Position numbers and translations under genes: made by a program
Assembly: GCF_013155545.1 (NCBI RefSeq)
Contig: NZ_JABJVV010000001.1
Coordinates: 620,001-684,000, forward strand
Length of the DNA: 64,000 bases
Direction: 5' to 3'
Source of the DNA: Caenimonas soli
GTDB taxonomy: Bacteria; Pseudomonadota; Gammaproteobacteria; Burkholderiales; Burkholderiaceae_C
Shown: positions 50,410 through 59,967 of the stretch, one piece after another
Layout of the letters: each line of letters starts with the position of its first letter
Numbering within the stretch: position 1 is the stretch's first letter
Notes under the pieces: model-generated
Told to the model about the DNA's origin: nothing
The model's input: the letters and a program-made list of their open reading frames with translations, nothing else
The model's database searches: none

Positions 50410-51687
50410 TCAAGTGGGCTTCTTGGCCAGTAGAAACAAGGCCGATCCGGACCCCGCGACGAGCGCCAGCAACGTGAAACCCAGGCGGTAGTTGCCGGTA
50501 ACGTCCGACAGCCCGCCTGCAACCATGGGGCCCGCGACCTGGCCGATGGAGATGACGAATGCCGAGAGGCCCAGGATCATGCCGATGGCGGGAAGACCGA
50601 AATAGTCGGCGCGCATGGCCTGCATGAAAGGACCGCGCAGACCCCAGGCCATCCCATGCAATATGGCGAATCCACCGAGCCAGAGCGGGTGATCCGCGTA
50701 GGTCAGCATCAGCAGGCCCGACATGTGGGCCAGCATGCAGCCCGCGGCCACGTAACGCTTCTCCCAGCGGTCGCCGAGTGCCACGCCTGCCAGCACGCCG
50801 GCGACCTGCGAGACCGTCATCAGCGTGATGACCAGCGACGCCTGCGCCAACGTATAGCCAAGGCCTTCCTTCATGTGCGAGATCGCATGCACATTCACGG
50901 CGGTGACCACCAGCAGCGCAAACCCGTGGCCCACGGCCAGCAACCAGAACGCCCGCGTCCGCAGTGCTTCCTGCGCCGTGAAGTGGCGTGATGGCTGCTG
51001 ACCGACGTCCGCTCGTGGCGAGTCGGAGGGCACTGTTTGGGGCGGCAAGCCGTCCTCGGTCTCGCCCACGTCCGCGGGATGCCGGCGCAGGACCCGCGCC
51101 AGCGGCCAGCCGACCACAATCACCAGCACGCCCGAGGCGAAAGCCGTTGCGCGCCAGCCATAGGCTTGCATCGACCAAGCCACCAGGGGCACCGCCACCC
51201 CGCCCATCGCCAAGCCCAGACTCATGGTCGAAAGCGCTCGCGCCCGCCAGCGCCGAAACCAGTGCACCAGCGTTACGGTGAGCGGAAAATAGCCTGCCAG
51301 ACTGGAACCCATCGCCAGCAGCACGATGGCCGCGTAGAAGCCGCCGATGCTGTCGATCTGACTGAGCGTCATGAAACCCAGCCCCAAGATGACGATGCCG
51401 ACCTGGACCATCGTGCGCGCGCCGAACCGGTCGATGAGCCAACCCAGCGCGGGCCCGAGCAAGGCGCCTTCGAGCGACTGTATGGCTGCTCCCAACGACA
51501 AAGCGGTCTTGCTCCAGCCGCGGTCTTCCGAGAGCACGGCGACGTAGGCGCCGAAGGACTGGATCAACAGCCCGCCGAGCAGGAACTGGATGAGCGAGGC
51601 GGCACCAACCATCCGCCAGCCGTAGAAGACCTTCCCTCGGGGACGAGCGGATGATTGGTTTGCAGTTTGCACGGGGATCCCGCGCAT
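50410..51687 (-). CDS. MFS transporter (OFA/MCT-like)
   Basis: A 425-residue 12-helix transporter: FYGWRMVGAASLIQFLLGGL, LLIQSFGAYVAVLSEDRGWS, GPALGWLIDRFGARTMVQVG (signature), and FWLLAVGHGFALLVVTAVNV in the second half. The pattern is that of oxalate/formate or monocarboxylate antiporters, so a carboxylate is the likely substrate. Monocistronic, 94 bp downstream of the Asp-rich gene and on the same strand. Confidence 0.88.
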   Translation of the reverse strand: MRGIPVQTANQSSARPRGKVFYGWRMVGAASLIQFLLGGLLIQSFGAYVAVLSEDRGWSKTALSLGAAIQSLEGALLGPALGWLIDRFGARTMVQVGIVILGLGFMTLSQIDSIGGFYAAIVLLAMGSSLAGYFPLTVTLVHWFRRWRARALSTMSLGLAMGGVAVPLVAWSMQAYGWRATAFASGVLVIVVGWPLARVLRRHPADVGETEDGLPPQTVPSDSPRADVGQQPSRHFTAQEALRTRAFWLLAVGHGFALLVVTAVNVHAISHMKEGLGYTLAQASLVITLMTVSQVAGVLAGVALGDRWEKRYVAAGCMLAHMSGLLMLTYADHPLWLGGFAILHGMAWGLRGPFMQAMRADYFGLPAIGMILGLSAFVISIGQVAGPMVAGGLSDVTGNYRLGFTLLALVAGSGSALFLLAKKPT

Positions 51688-51723
51688 TCTGCGGGTGGCA
51701 TTAGAGCTTGAGCATAGGGCATT

Positions 51724-52452
51724 CTAGGATTGCTTGCCCGCCCCCGACGAGCCGGACGCCTGCGTCGAGCCGTCGCGAATTTCAATCTGCCGGGTCTGCT
51801 GCTGCGGCGTGCGCGGGGCATCGAAGCACACGTCGAGCACCCCATTCTTGAAGCTTGCCTCGACGGTCTGCGGGTCCACGCCCTCGGGTAGCGGGATGCT
51901 GCGGTAGAAACTGCCGTAGCTGCGCTCGCTCTGATAGAAGCCGCTGCCCTGCTGGCCTTCCTCGTGGCTGGACCGCCGCTCGCCCTGAACGATGAGCTGG
52001 TCGCCTTCCATGCTCAGCTTCACGTCTTCCCTGCTCATGCCGGGGAGGTCCGCGAAGACATGCAGTTTCCCGCCCTGTTCGCAAACCTCCACCTGCGGCA
52101 TCCACATCGACTGCGTGTCGGTCCCGCGTCCGCGCATGACATTGCGGCCACCGCCCCAGAAATGCTGGAACAGCCGGTCCATGTCCTCATCGAGCCGCCG
52201 GAATACATCGAAGGGGCTGCCTCGGCCGCCAAACAGCGAAGGCATCCCACCGCTGCGGCGGCTGAGCGCGCCACCTTGTTGGCCTCTGGCCGAGCTGTAG
52301 GCCTCCTGCTGCGAACCCGATCCGCCCTGCTGTGCGCTGCCGGGACTGAACTGCTGGGCCTGGCCACCGGACTGCGTACCTGCGCCTTGCTGCCCGCCCT
52401 GTTGCGTGGCTGACCCGCCTTGCTGGCCGCTGCGTTTGTCTTGCGTGTCCAT
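51724..52452 (-). CDS. Hsp20/alpha-crystallin family small heat-shock protein with Gln/Gly-rich N-terminus
   Basis: A 242-residue sHSP. The N-terminal 75 residues are low complexity (GQQGGSATQQGGQQGAGTQS). The alpha-crystallin domain spans PQVEVCEQGGKLHVFADLPG, SREDVKLSMEGDQLIVQGER, SYGSFYRSIPLPEGVDPQTV and ASFKNGVLDVCF. The C-terminal I-x-I anchor appears as QIEIRDG. AAAGGAGACTTCTT precedes the ATG at 52452. A TGTAGGACA motif lies upstream. Acts as a holdase chaperone. Confidence 0.92.
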   Translation of the reverse strand: MDTQDKRSGQQGGSATQQGGQQGAGTQSGGQAQQFSPGSAQQGGSGSQQEAYSSARGQQGGALSRRSGGMPSLFGGRGSPFDVFRRLDEDMDRLFQHFWGGGRNVMRGRGTDTQSMWMPQVEVCEQGGKLHVFADLPGMSREDVKLSMEGDQLIVQGERRSSHEEGQQGSGFYQSERSYGSFYRSIPLPEGVDPQTVEASFKNGVLDVCFDAPRTPQQQTRQIEIRDGSTQASGSSGAGKQS

Positions 52453-52658
52453 AAGAAGTCTCCTTTCGAATGCCTCAAACGGCCAGTTGATGCTCAGACA
52501 AGCATCCGCAAAACGCTGTAGGACACCTGCGGTGCGAGCTGTCCGAAGGCTCTGGTGGACCATGGCGACATTCACGACAAATGGTTACTGCAGAGAGCAC
52601 ACAAACCCTCACCGGCCATACGATGGTTGCCCGCTTTTGCTTTTTTTGAGGTGATGCC

Positions 52659-53045
52659 ATGACTGCAACCACGGAAAAGAAGGAGTTGGCGAAGAAGTCT
52701 GCGGACCAGCCGGATGAAGTGCGGCCGTTCAAAGACGGAAAAGGCAAGATGGGTGTCTTCACGTTCGGGGCCCAGACCATGGGCCGTGGCGAGTTCGAGC
52801 CCGGCTGGCGCTGGAGCCAACACGTCAAGCCCATCGCAGGAACCGACTCGTGCCAGGCCACGCACACCGGCATCGTGCTCGAGGGCCGGATGGTGGTGAA
52901 GATGCTGGATGACGGATCCGAGATGGAATACGGACCCGGCGACGTCTTCTACATGCCGCCCGGGCACGACGCGTGGGTGGTCGGAAAGGATCGTTGTGTT
53001 CTTTTCGACTTCACCGGCGTGGCGCAATACGCCAAACCCCGTTGA
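52659..53045 (+). CDS. cupin-domain protein
   Basis: A 128-residue cupin. It starts MTATTEKKELAKKSADQPDE; RWSQHVKPIAGTDSCQATHT and GIVLEGRMVVKMLDDGSE form the first motif, and GPGDVFYMPPGHDAWVVG the second. Motifs resemble those of the cupin at 25352, but the metal site has fewer His residues. GAGGTGATGCC precedes the ATG. Divergent from the Hsp20 gene. Confidence 0.85.
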   Translation: MTATTEKKELAKKSADQPDEVRPFKDGKGKMGVFTFGAQTMGRGEFEPGWRWSQHVKPIAGTDSCQATHTGIVLEGRMVVKMLDDGSEMEYGPGDVFYMPPGHDAWVVGKDRCVLFDFTGVAQYAKPR

Positions 53046-53060
53046 GCGCTTCGCCCGCGG

Positions 53061-53684
53061 CTATGCCTTCAGCGCTTTGAGCTTGCCGAAGTATTCCCGC
53101 ATGATCCCGCGCAACCTGTCCGCATCGGGCCGCCCCCAGTCACGCTGGAGCTCGCAGGCGAGGCCGAGCACCGAAATCGGTACGGCGCCCGCCTGGATCA
53201 TTCGCTGCATGGCGGATTCGTGCGCCACGCGGCTGACGCCGCCGATCGCATCCACAACGACGTATACCTCGTAGCCCGCGCGCAGCGCGTCGAGCGTCGG
53301 GAAGGCAACGCACACCTCGGTCCACAGGCCGGCGATTACCAGCTTCTTGCGTCCCGTCCGCTCCACGGCCTTGCGAAAGTCCGGGTCCTCCCATGAGTTC
53401 ATGGAGGTACGGTCGATTTCCGGCACGCCTGGCAACGCCTCGAGCAGTTCCGCGTTCGTGCCGGACATGCCGTGCTTGACGTAGACCGTGCTCAAGACCA
53501 CAGGCAACTCAAAAACCGTGGCAACGCGCCCGAGCATGGTGACGTGCGCCAGCAGTTCACCGTGCGCGACCGAGGTGACGCCCGCGTATTGCTCGGGCTG
53601 GTAATCGATCAGCGCCAGGACGGCATTTTGCGGCGTGAGCAACGAGTCTGTTTTGGGGTCGCGGATGGGGGTGACATCTGACAT
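53061..53684 (-). CDS. isochorismatase-family (cysteine) hydrolase, YcaC-like
   Basis: A 207-residue Cys hydrolase: catalytic Asp in LIDYQPEQYAGV (about D27), Lys in RTGRKKLVIAGLW, and Cys in TEVCVAFPTLDALRAGYEVY. The family acts on amides or esters and includes YcaC. No neighbour suggests a substrate. Converges with the cupin gene. Confidence 0.9.
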   Translation of the reverse strand: MSDVTPIRDPKTDSLLTPQNAVLALIDYQPEQYAGVTSVAHGELLAHVTMLGRVATVFELPVVLSTVYVKHGMSGTNAELLEALPGVPEIDRTSMNSWEDPDFRKAVERTGRKKLVIAGLWTEVCVAFPTLDALRAGYEVYVVVDAIGGVSRVAHESAMQRMIQAGAVPISVLGLACELQRDWGRPDADRLRGIMREYFGKLKALKA

Positions 53685-53875
53685 GGCTACGTCCTGTTTG
53701 TTGCGCTGGATTTGTGATGGGTGGGAGACTAGCGCACTTTGAACGGTTGAGCAGAGATCGCGGCGTCGCTGGCGCTTGGGGCGCTGGCCTTCAGGGGGCC
53801 CCCAGGAGTGAAGATCAGGGGCTACAGTGTATGGAAAGCCTGACGTTTTTCACCTCTACCGGAGGGTCCTAGCCC

Positions 53876-54898
53876 ATGAACATCGACGCACTCAAATCCG
53901 TGGCCAATGCCATCGTCGCGAAACAGAAAGGCGTGCTGGCTGCAGACGAAAGCAGCCCCACCATCAAGAAGCGCTTCGATTCGATCCAGCTCGAGTCCAC
54001 CGAAGAAAACCGCCGGCGCTACCGCGAAATCCTGTTTACCGCGGACGGCACCGAACGCACTCTCGGCGGCGTCATCCTATTCGACGAAACCCTGCGCCAG
54101 AGCACGCGCGATGGCGTCCCATTCCCCACGCTGCTGGCGGGCCGGGGAATCATTCCCGGCATCAAGGTCGACCAGGGCACCAAGGCGCTGGCGCTGCACC
54201 CGGGCAACAAGGTGACCGTGGGGTTGGATGGCCTGGCCGAACGGCTCGCCGAATACCGGCAGCTGGGCGCGCAGTTCGCCAAGTGGCGGGCGGTGATCGA
54301 GATCGACGAGCGCGATATTCCGTCGCCGTTCGGCATCCACGCCAACGCCCACGCACTGGCACGTTACGCCGCGCTGTGCCAGGAGGCCGGGCTGGTGCCG
54401 ATCGTGGAGCCCGAAGTACTGATGGATGGTGCCCACGGCATCGAGCGCTGCGAGGCGGTGACGGCGCAGGTGCTGCAGGCGGTGTTCGCGGAACTCGACG
54501 CCCATCGCGTGCTGTTCGAGGGCATGCTGCTCAAGCCGAACATGGTGATCGCCGGCAAGAAGTGCGCGCGCCAGGCCGGCGTGCAGGAGGTGGCCGAGGC
54601 CACGCTGCGCTGCCTCAGGCGCTACGTGCCGGCGGCGGTCCCGGGGATCGTGTTCCTGTCCGGCGGGCAGAGCGAGGAGGACGCGACCGACCACCTGAAT
54701 GCCATGAACGCGATGGGCGCGCAGCCGTGGCAGGTCAGTTTTTCATATGGGCGGGCGCTGCAGGCGCCGGTGCTGGCCGCGTGGAAGGGGCAGGAAGGCA
54801 ACGTCGCCGCCGCCCAGCAGGCGCTGCTCAAGCGTTGCCACCTCAACGGCCTGGCCCGTGAGGGAAAGTATTCCCGGTCCATGGAAGCCGCCACATGA
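53876..54898 (+). CDS. class I fructose-bisphosphate aldolase
   Basis: A 340-residue class I (Schiff-base) aldolase of the animal-like type. It cleaves fructose 1,6-bisphosphate to DHAP and glyceraldehyde 3-phosphate. Motifs: GVLAADESSPTIKKRFDSIQ, GVILFDETLRQ, and the Schiff-base Lys in LLKPNMVIAG, with VFLSGGQSEEDATDHLNAMN and a C-terminal KYSRSMEAAT. GGAGGGTCC lies upstream. Converges with the aminotransferase gene. Confidence 0.95.
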   Translation: MNIDALKSVANAIVAKQKGVLAADESSPTIKKRFDSIQLESTEENRRRYREILFTADGTERTLGGVILFDETLRQSTRDGVPFPTLLAGRGIIPGIKVDQGTKALALHPGNKVTVGLDGLAERLAEYRQLGAQFAKWRAVIEIDERDIPSPFGIHANAHALARYAALCQEAGLVPIVEPEVLMDGAHGIERCEAVTAQVLQAVFAELDAHRVLFEGMLLKPNMVIAGKKCARQAGVQEVAEATLRCLRRYVPAAVPGIVFLSGGQSEEDATDHLNAMNAMGAQPWQVSFSYGRALQAPVLAAWKGQEGNVAAAQQALLKRCHLNGLAREGKYSRSMEAAT

Positions 54899-54927
54899 TC
54901 GATGCGCGCCGCTGCTCACACGCCGGA

Positions 54928-56328
54928 TCAACCAGTGGCTCCTGCCAGCCACCCGGCAGCATGTGCCTCCGCGAACGTGCGATCTAGGGCTCCTCGGATC
55001 AGCGCGAACATCTCGTCGATCTGGGCGCGGGTAATGACCAGCGGCGGCGCGATGATCATCCGGTCGCCGACCGCCCGCATCACGAGGCCGTTGTCGAAGC
55101 AGTGCCTGCGGCACACCAGGCCGACCCGGAGCTCGGCGGCGAACGCTTCGCGGGCGTGCGGTTCCCGCGACAGCTGGATGGCCGCCATCAGCCCGCAGCT
55201 CTGGACCTCACCGACGATCGGGTGGTCCAGCAGCAGGGCGAGCTGTTCCGCCAGATACGGGCCGGTGTCTTCGCGGACCCGCTGGACCAGGCCTTGCTGC
55301 TCGATCAGCTCCAGGTTGGCGAGGCCGACCGCGCAGGCCACCGGGTGGCCCGAGTACGTGAAGCCGTGCTCGAACTCGCCTCCGCGCTCGATCAGTACGC
55401 GCGCGACCCGCTCCCCCACCATCACGCCTCCCAGCGGGACATACCCACTGGTGACGCCCTTGGCGAAGGTCATGAGGTCCGGGGTCGTCCCGAACGTCTC
55501 GCAGCCCCACCACTGACCCGTGCGCCCGAAGCCGCAGATCACTTCATCGCTGATCAGCAGGATGCCATGGCGGTCGCAGATGCGCTGGATCTCGGGCCAA
55601 TAGCTGGAAGGCGGCACGACCACGCCCCCCGCGCCCTGCACCGGCTCCCCGATGAACGCAGCGACCTTTTCGGGGCCGAGCGCGAGGATCTTCTCCTCCA
55701 ACCAGCCGGCGGCGATGACTCCGAACTCCTCGCGGCTCAAGCCCTTGGCCGCGCCGTCCCGATGCGCCCAGTAATGAGGCTGGTCAATGTGGACGATGCC
55801 GGGAATGGGCAATCCGCCCTGGGTGTGCATGGCGGCCATGCCCCCGAGCGAAGCGGCCGCCAAGGTCGAGCCGTGGTAGGAATTGAGCCGAGAGATGATC
55901 ACCTTGCGCTCCGGCTGCCCCATCAGGTCCCAGTAGCGGCGCACCAGCCGTATGTTGGTGTCGTTGGCCTCCGACCCTGAGCCGCTGAAGAACACGTGCC
56001 GGAACTGCGCCGGTGTCAGCGCCGCGAGCCGCTCCGCGAGTGCGATAGCCGCCGGAGTCGTGGTCTGGAAGAACGAGTTGTAGTACGGCAGCGTCCGCAT
56101 CTGCTGCATGGCGGCGTCGATGAGCGCCGCCTGCCCGTACCCGACGTTCACGCACCACAGGCCCGACATGGCGTCGAAGAGGCGCTGATCTTCGCTGTCC
56201 CACACGTAAAGGCCTTCGCCGCGCGTGATCACGCGCACCCCTTTTGATGCGAGCGCCTGGTGGTCGGTGAACGGGTGCAGGAAATGGGACGCGTCCGCGG
56301 CCTGCCAGTCACGGGTCCTTGCTGTCAT
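54928..56328 (-). CDS. class III (omega) aminotransferase
   Basis: A 466-residue PLP aminotransferase of the class III family, likely an amine/putrescine or beta-alanine:pyruvate type. Visible landmarks are GLWCVNVGYGQAALIDAAMQ, FFSGSGSEANDTNIRLVRRY (phosphate-binding), LISDEVICGFGRTG (Asp for PLP N1) and MTFAKGVTSGYVPLGG (PLP Lys). It follows a glutamine-synthetase-type gene by 12 bp in the same operon, suggesting polyamine degradation. Confidence 0.93.
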   Translation of the reverse strand: MTARTRDWQAADASHFLHPFTDHQALASKGVRVITRGEGLYVWDSEDQRLFDAMSGLWCVNVGYGQAALIDAAMQQMRTLPYYNSFFQTTTPAAIALAERLAALTPAQFRHVFFSGSGSEANDTNIRLVRRYWDLMGQPERKVIISRLNSYHGSTLAAASLGGMAAMHTQGGLPIPGIVHIDQPHYWAHRDGAAKGLSREEFGVIAAGWLEEKILALGPEKVAAFIGEPVQGAGGVVVPPSSYWPEIQRICDRHGILLISDEVICGFGRTGQWWGCETFGTTPDLMTFAKGVTSGYVPLGGVMVGERVARVLIERGGEFEHGFTYSGHPVACAVGLANLELIEQQGLVQRVREDTGPYLAEQLALLLDHPIVGEVQSCGLMAAIQLSREPHAREAFAAELRVGLVCRRHCFDNGLVMRAVGDRMIIAPPLVITRAQIDEMFALIRGALDRTFAEAHAAGWLAGATG

Positions 56329-56340
56329 TGCTCGACTCCC

Positions 56341-57708
56341 TCAAACGTGCAGCAGCAGGTGCTCCCGTTCCCACGGCGAGATCACCCTCATGAATTCCTC
56401 GTGCTCGAGATCCTTGATTTCCGTGTACACCGTCAGGAACTCCTTTCCGAGCACGTCGGCCAAGTCGTGGTCGGCGCGCAGCAGCGACACGGCTTCGGCC
56501 AGGCTGCGGGGGAGCGCGTACGCACTCTGGTAGCCGTCGCCCGTGCATTCCGCCGTGGGCTCGATGCGCTGTTCGATGCCCAGGTAGCCGCAGGCCAGCG
56601 TGGCTGCCAGCGCAACGTAGGGATTCGCGTCCGCGCCAATCACGCGGTTTTCCACGCGCCGCGCCTGGGGCGTGGAGACCGGCGAGCGGATTCCGACAGT
56701 CCGGTTGTCGACGCCCCACTGGATGTTGATGGGGGCCGCGGTGAATCGGGCCAGGCGGCGGTAACTGTTCACATACGGTGCGAAAAGGGCCATGGCAGCC
56801 GGTATGTATTTCTGCAGGCCGCCGATGTACCAGAAGAATTCCTGGCTTGGCGTGCCGTCCTCGTTGGTGAACAGGTTGCGTCCCGTCTCCTTGCTCACCA
56901 GGCTCTGGTGCACGTGCATGGCACTACCCGGCTCCCCCGCGATCGGCTTGGCCATGAAGGTGGCGTACATGTCGTGCCGCAGCGCGGCTTCACGAACGAT
57001 TCGCTTGAAGAGAAAGACTTCGTCGGCCAGGGCCAGCGGAGCCGCATGAAAGAAGTTGATCTCCATCTGCCCGGCGCCGACTTCGTGGATCAGGGTGTCC
57101 ACGTTCAGCTCCATCTTTTCGCAATAGTCGTAGACGTCCTCGAACAGCGGGTCGAATTCGTTGACGGCATCGATGGAATAAGCCTGGCGGGAGGTTTCCG
57201 CGCGGCCACTGCGCCCGATCGGCGCCTTAAGCGGGATATCAGCGTCCGTGTTGCGGGCCACGAGATAGAACTCGAGCTCCGGGGCGACCACGGGCGTCCA
57301 CCCCTTTCGATCGAAAAGCTCGCAGACCCGGCGAAGCACCGACCGCGGCGCGAACGGCACGAGACGACCGTGGCGGTCGTAGCAGTCGTGGATCACCTGC
57401 GCAGTAGGGTCGGCCGCCCAGGGCACGATGCGGACGGTGCTCGGGTCCGCGACCAGGTGCATATCGGCGTCATTGCGGCTGACGACATCGAAATAGGGCC
57501 CCTCGCGCGGATACTCCCCAGTGACGCTCATCGCCATGACGACTTCAGGCAGTCGCATGCCGCGGTCTTCGGTGAACTTCTCCCGAGGGAGGATCTTGCC
57601 GCGGGCCACTCCGGTGAGGTCGGGCACGAGACATTCGATTTCGGTGACCCGGTGATCGTCAAGCCAGCTTTCCAGCTCTGCAAATTGGATCTGCCGACGA
57701 TCTTGCAT
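56341..57708 (-). CDS. glutamine synthetase family protein (gamma-glutamylpolyamine synthetase-like)
   Basis: A 455-residue GS-fold ligase of the PuuA type. It has the N-terminal ESWLDDHRVTEIECLVPDLT, catalytic domain EVGAGQMEINFF, GSAMHVHQSLV (metal/ATP) and the RVENRVIGADANPYVALAAT signature. The family ligates glutamate to putrescine or other amines. The adenylylation loop of true GlnA is absent. With the class III aminotransferase it forms a putrescine-catabolism pair. Confidence 0.9.
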   Translation of the reverse strand: MQDRRQIQFAELESWLDDHRVTEIECLVPDLTGVARGKILPREKFTEDRGMRLPEVVMAMSVTGEYPREGPYFDVVSRNDADMHLVADPSTVRIVPWAADPTAQVIHDCYDRHGRLVPFAPRSVLRRVCELFDRKGWTPVVAPELEFYLVARNTDADIPLKAPIGRSGRAETSRQAYSIDAVNEFDPLFEDVYDYCEKMELNVDTLIHEVGAGQMEINFFHAAPLALADEVFLFKRIVREAALRHDMYATFMAKPIAGEPGSAMHVHQSLVSKETGRNLFTNEDGTPSQEFFWYIGGLQKYIPAAMALFAPYVNSYRRLARFTAAPINIQWGVDNRTVGIRSPVSTPQARRVENRVIGADANPYVALAATLACGYLGIEQRIEPTAECTGDGYQSAYALPRSLAEAVSLLRADHDLADVLGKEFLTVYTEIKDLEHEEFMRVISPWEREHLLLHV

Positions 57709-57869
57709 GATGAGATAGTAGCGCGGCCTTGCTGCACGGACGGGTTGATTGCGGGGAACTACCTACTATTTAGATGAGCCACGCCTTGTCCACATCGTGT
57801 AACGGACTGTTGAGTCAGTCGTCCCTCGCCGGTTGCCTACCTGCCGCTGCGCGGGCACGATAGTGCTCG

Positions 57870-58907
57870 ATGTTCTTCCTGTGGCCTGAGTACCTCTGGC
57901 TGATGCTGGCGCTGCCCCTGCTGCCGGCGGTATACGTCTGGCTGCTACGCCGTCGGCGCAAGTCGGCCGTGCGCTACAGCAGCATCAGCATTGCCCGCGC
58001 CGCGTCCGCCGGGCCGCAGTGGCGCCGGCACGTGCCGCCCGCCCTCTTACTGCTGGCCTGCGCCGCGTTGATGCTGGCCGCGGCGCGTCCGATGGCCCGG
58101 GTGCCACTGCCATGGGCACGGTCCACCATCATGCTGGCCATGGACGTGTCTCTCAGCATGCGGGTGAGCGACGTCCAGCCGACGCGGCTGGCGGCCGCGC
58201 AGGATGCGGCAAAGCTGTTCCTGCGCGACCTGCCCAAGGACATCGAGGTCGGGCTCGTCACCTTCGCCGGCAGCAGCCAGGTCGCGCAGCGGGCGACACT
58301 GGACCGCGCCGCACTGGTCGCAGCGATCGATGGATTCCAGATGCAGATAGGCACGGCGGTGGGCAACGCCATCGTGACGTGCCTGGCGGAACTGTTTCCC
58401 GACCACGGCATCGACGTCGGCGAGATGACGTTCGGGAGCAAGCAGCGTGGGCGCAGCCTGGACGACAAGGACAGGCCGCCGCCCAAGCAGATCACACCGG
58501 TGGCACCAGGCTCGTACAAGTCCGCGGCCGTCGTCCTGCTGAGCGACGGCCGCCGCACCACCGGCGTGGACACGCTGGACGCGGCAAAGATGGCCGCCGA
58601 CCGAGGCGTACGCATCTACGTGGTGGGGTTGGGCACCGTGGGCGGCCCCGGCGGCATGCCCGAAGGCATGCCCATCTACCTGCAGTTGGACGAACCCACC
58701 CTGCGCGAAGTGGCGCGCATGACCGGCGGTGAGTACCACCATGCGGGCACGGCGGAGAAGCTGCGCAGCGTTTACAAAAATCTTGGATCGCAGGTGCAGG
58801 TGCAGACACGAGAGACGGAGGTCACGGCGCTGCTGGCGTTGGGGGCGGCGTTGCTTGCGTTGGGGGCGGGGGTGCTGTCGGTGGTCTGGTTTCGGCGGAT
58901 TACATGA
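57870..58907 (+). CDS. VWA-domain membrane protein (BatA-like)
   Basis: A 345-residue protein with N-terminal helices (YLWLMLALPLLPAVYVWLLR and ALLLLACAALMLAAARPMAR), a von Willebrand A domain with MIDAS motif IMLAMDVSLSMRVSDV, and a C-terminal helix (LGAALLALGAGVLSVVWF). The domain order matches Bat-type proteins near MoxR ATPases. No MoxR is in the window. It probably acts in periplasmic assembly or stress tolerance. Confidence 0.88.
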   Translation: MFFLWPEYLWLMLALPLLPAVYVWLLRRRRKSAVRYSSISIARAASAGPQWRRHVPPALLLLACAALMLAAARPMARVPLPWARSTIMLAMDVSLSMRVSDVQPTRLAAAQDAAKLFLRDLPKDIEVGLVTFAGSSQVAQRATLDRAALVAAIDGFQMQIGTAVGNAIVTCLAELFPDHGIDVGEMTFGSKQRGRSLDDKDRPPPKQITPVAPGSYKSAAVVLLSDGRRTTGVDTLDAAKMAADRGVRIYVVGLGTVGGPGGMPEGMPIYLQLDEPTLREVARMTGGEYHHAGTAEKLRSVYKNLGSQVQVQTRETEVTALLALGAALLALGAGVLSVVWFRRIT

Positions 58908-58923
58908 CTCGGCTCTTGAGCAA

Positions 58924-59574
58924 CTAGACGAGCTTGGTCAGCACCACATGCGACGCATGGGGCGACGCGACGTGTTCCGTGACGCGAAATCCGAGCTGGA
59001 GCAAATCAATTCCTGCCAGCAATGCTTCACCGCTGCCAAGCAGCGTGGGCGAAATCGCCAAATGGATTTCGTCGAGCAGCCCCGCCTGCAGGTACTGCCG
59101 CACGGTGGCGACGCCGCCGCCCACGCGCACGTCTCGGCCTTGCGCTGCTTCGCGCGCTCGCTCCAGCGCCTCGTGGATTCCACCGGTAACGAAGTGGAAG
59201 ACGGTGCCGCCTTCCATCGTGATGGACGCGCGGGGGTGGTGGGTGAGCACGAAAACCGGCACGTGATATGGCGGGTTGCTGCCCCACCAGCCCTTCCACT
59301 CGTCGTCGGGCCAGGGGCCGCGCACGGGCCCGAACATGTTCCGGCCCAGGATCCACGCACCCATGTTGTCGAAGCTGCGCCTGGCAAAGTCATCGTCTAC
59401 CCCAGAGCTACCGCCTTCGCCCCCGCCGAGCATTTCCTTGAACGTACGGGTCGGAAAAAACCATTCGTGCAAGGACTCCCCGCCCACGCCGAGCGGATGC
59501 TCCAGGCTTTGCCGGGGGCCGGCGCCGTAGCCGTCAATCGACACCGCGAATGCTTGCACCTTGAGTTTGGTCAT
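58924..59574 (-). CDS. dihydrofolate-reductase-like (RibD C-terminal domain) protein
   Basis: A 216-residue protein of the RibD-C/DHFR fold: LKVQAFAVSIDGYGAGPRQS, NMFGPVRGPWPDDEWKGWWG, FHFVTGGIHEALERAREAAQ, VGGGVATVRQYLQAGLLDEI and ISPTLLGSGEALLAGIDLL. An NADPH-dependent reductase of unknown substrate. It overlaps the VOC gene by 4 bp and is the third gene of a DUF1428-VOC-DHFR operon. Confidence 0.9.
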   Translation of the reverse strand: MTKLKVQAFAVSIDGYGAGPRQSLEHPLGVGGESLHEWFFPTRTFKEMLGGGEGGSSGVDDDFARRSFDNMGAWILGRNMFGPVRGPWPDDEWKGWWGSNPPYHVPVFVLTHHPRASITMEGGTVFHFVTGGIHEALERAREAAQGRDVRVGGGVATVRQYLQAGLLDEIHLAISPTLLGSGEALLAGIDLLQLGFRVTEHVASPHASHVVLTKLV

Positions 59575-59951
59575 GAGTCGTCCTGGATCAGCGCCATGAT
59601 GTTGCCTTCGCTGTCCTTGAACCAGGCGGCCTTGGCGCCGCCTGCGGTGATGGCTCCGGCCGCGCTCTTCTCTCCCGGCATGTCGTAGTCCTCGAACACC
59701 ACGCCCTTGGCCTTGAGCGCCTCGATCTCGCGGTCAACGTCGGCGACCGACCAGAACGCCTGGCTGGCCTGCGATGTTCCGGCGTTCGGCGTCGGGTACA
59801 GAAAGCATGCCGTGCCCTTGCCGAATTCGTAGACCACGCCGCCGTTGGTTTCCTGGCTGGGTTTCAGGCCCACCTTCTCTTCATAGAACTTTCGCGCCCG
59901 CGCCAAGTCCTTGGCCGGGATGTACGCGTACATGGGTGAATCTTGCAGCAT
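59571..59951 (-). CDS. VOC-family protein
   Basis: A 126-residue glyoxalase-fold protein: MYAYIPAKDLARARKFYEEK, VYEFGKGTACFLYPTP, and the C-terminal AKAAWFKDSEGNIMALIQDD with the late Glu/Gln ligand region. It has no clear His in the first strand, so metal binding is uncertain. A Met upstream at the same frame gives the start MLQDSPMYAY. Second gene of the operon. Confidence 0.85.
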   Translation of the reverse strand: MLQDSPMYAYIPAKDLARARKFYEEKVGLKPSQETNGGVVYEFGKGTACFLYPTPNAGTSQASQAFWSVADVDREIEALKAKGVVFEDYDMPGEKSAAGAITAGGAKAAWFKDSEGNIMALIQDDS

Positions 59952-59967
59952 GGTGTTCTCCGATTGG

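Noticed and set aside
53791-53805. GGGGGCCCCC palindrome in the gap before the aldolase gene
   Set aside because: Simple GC run with no partner gene or promoter feature that needs it.
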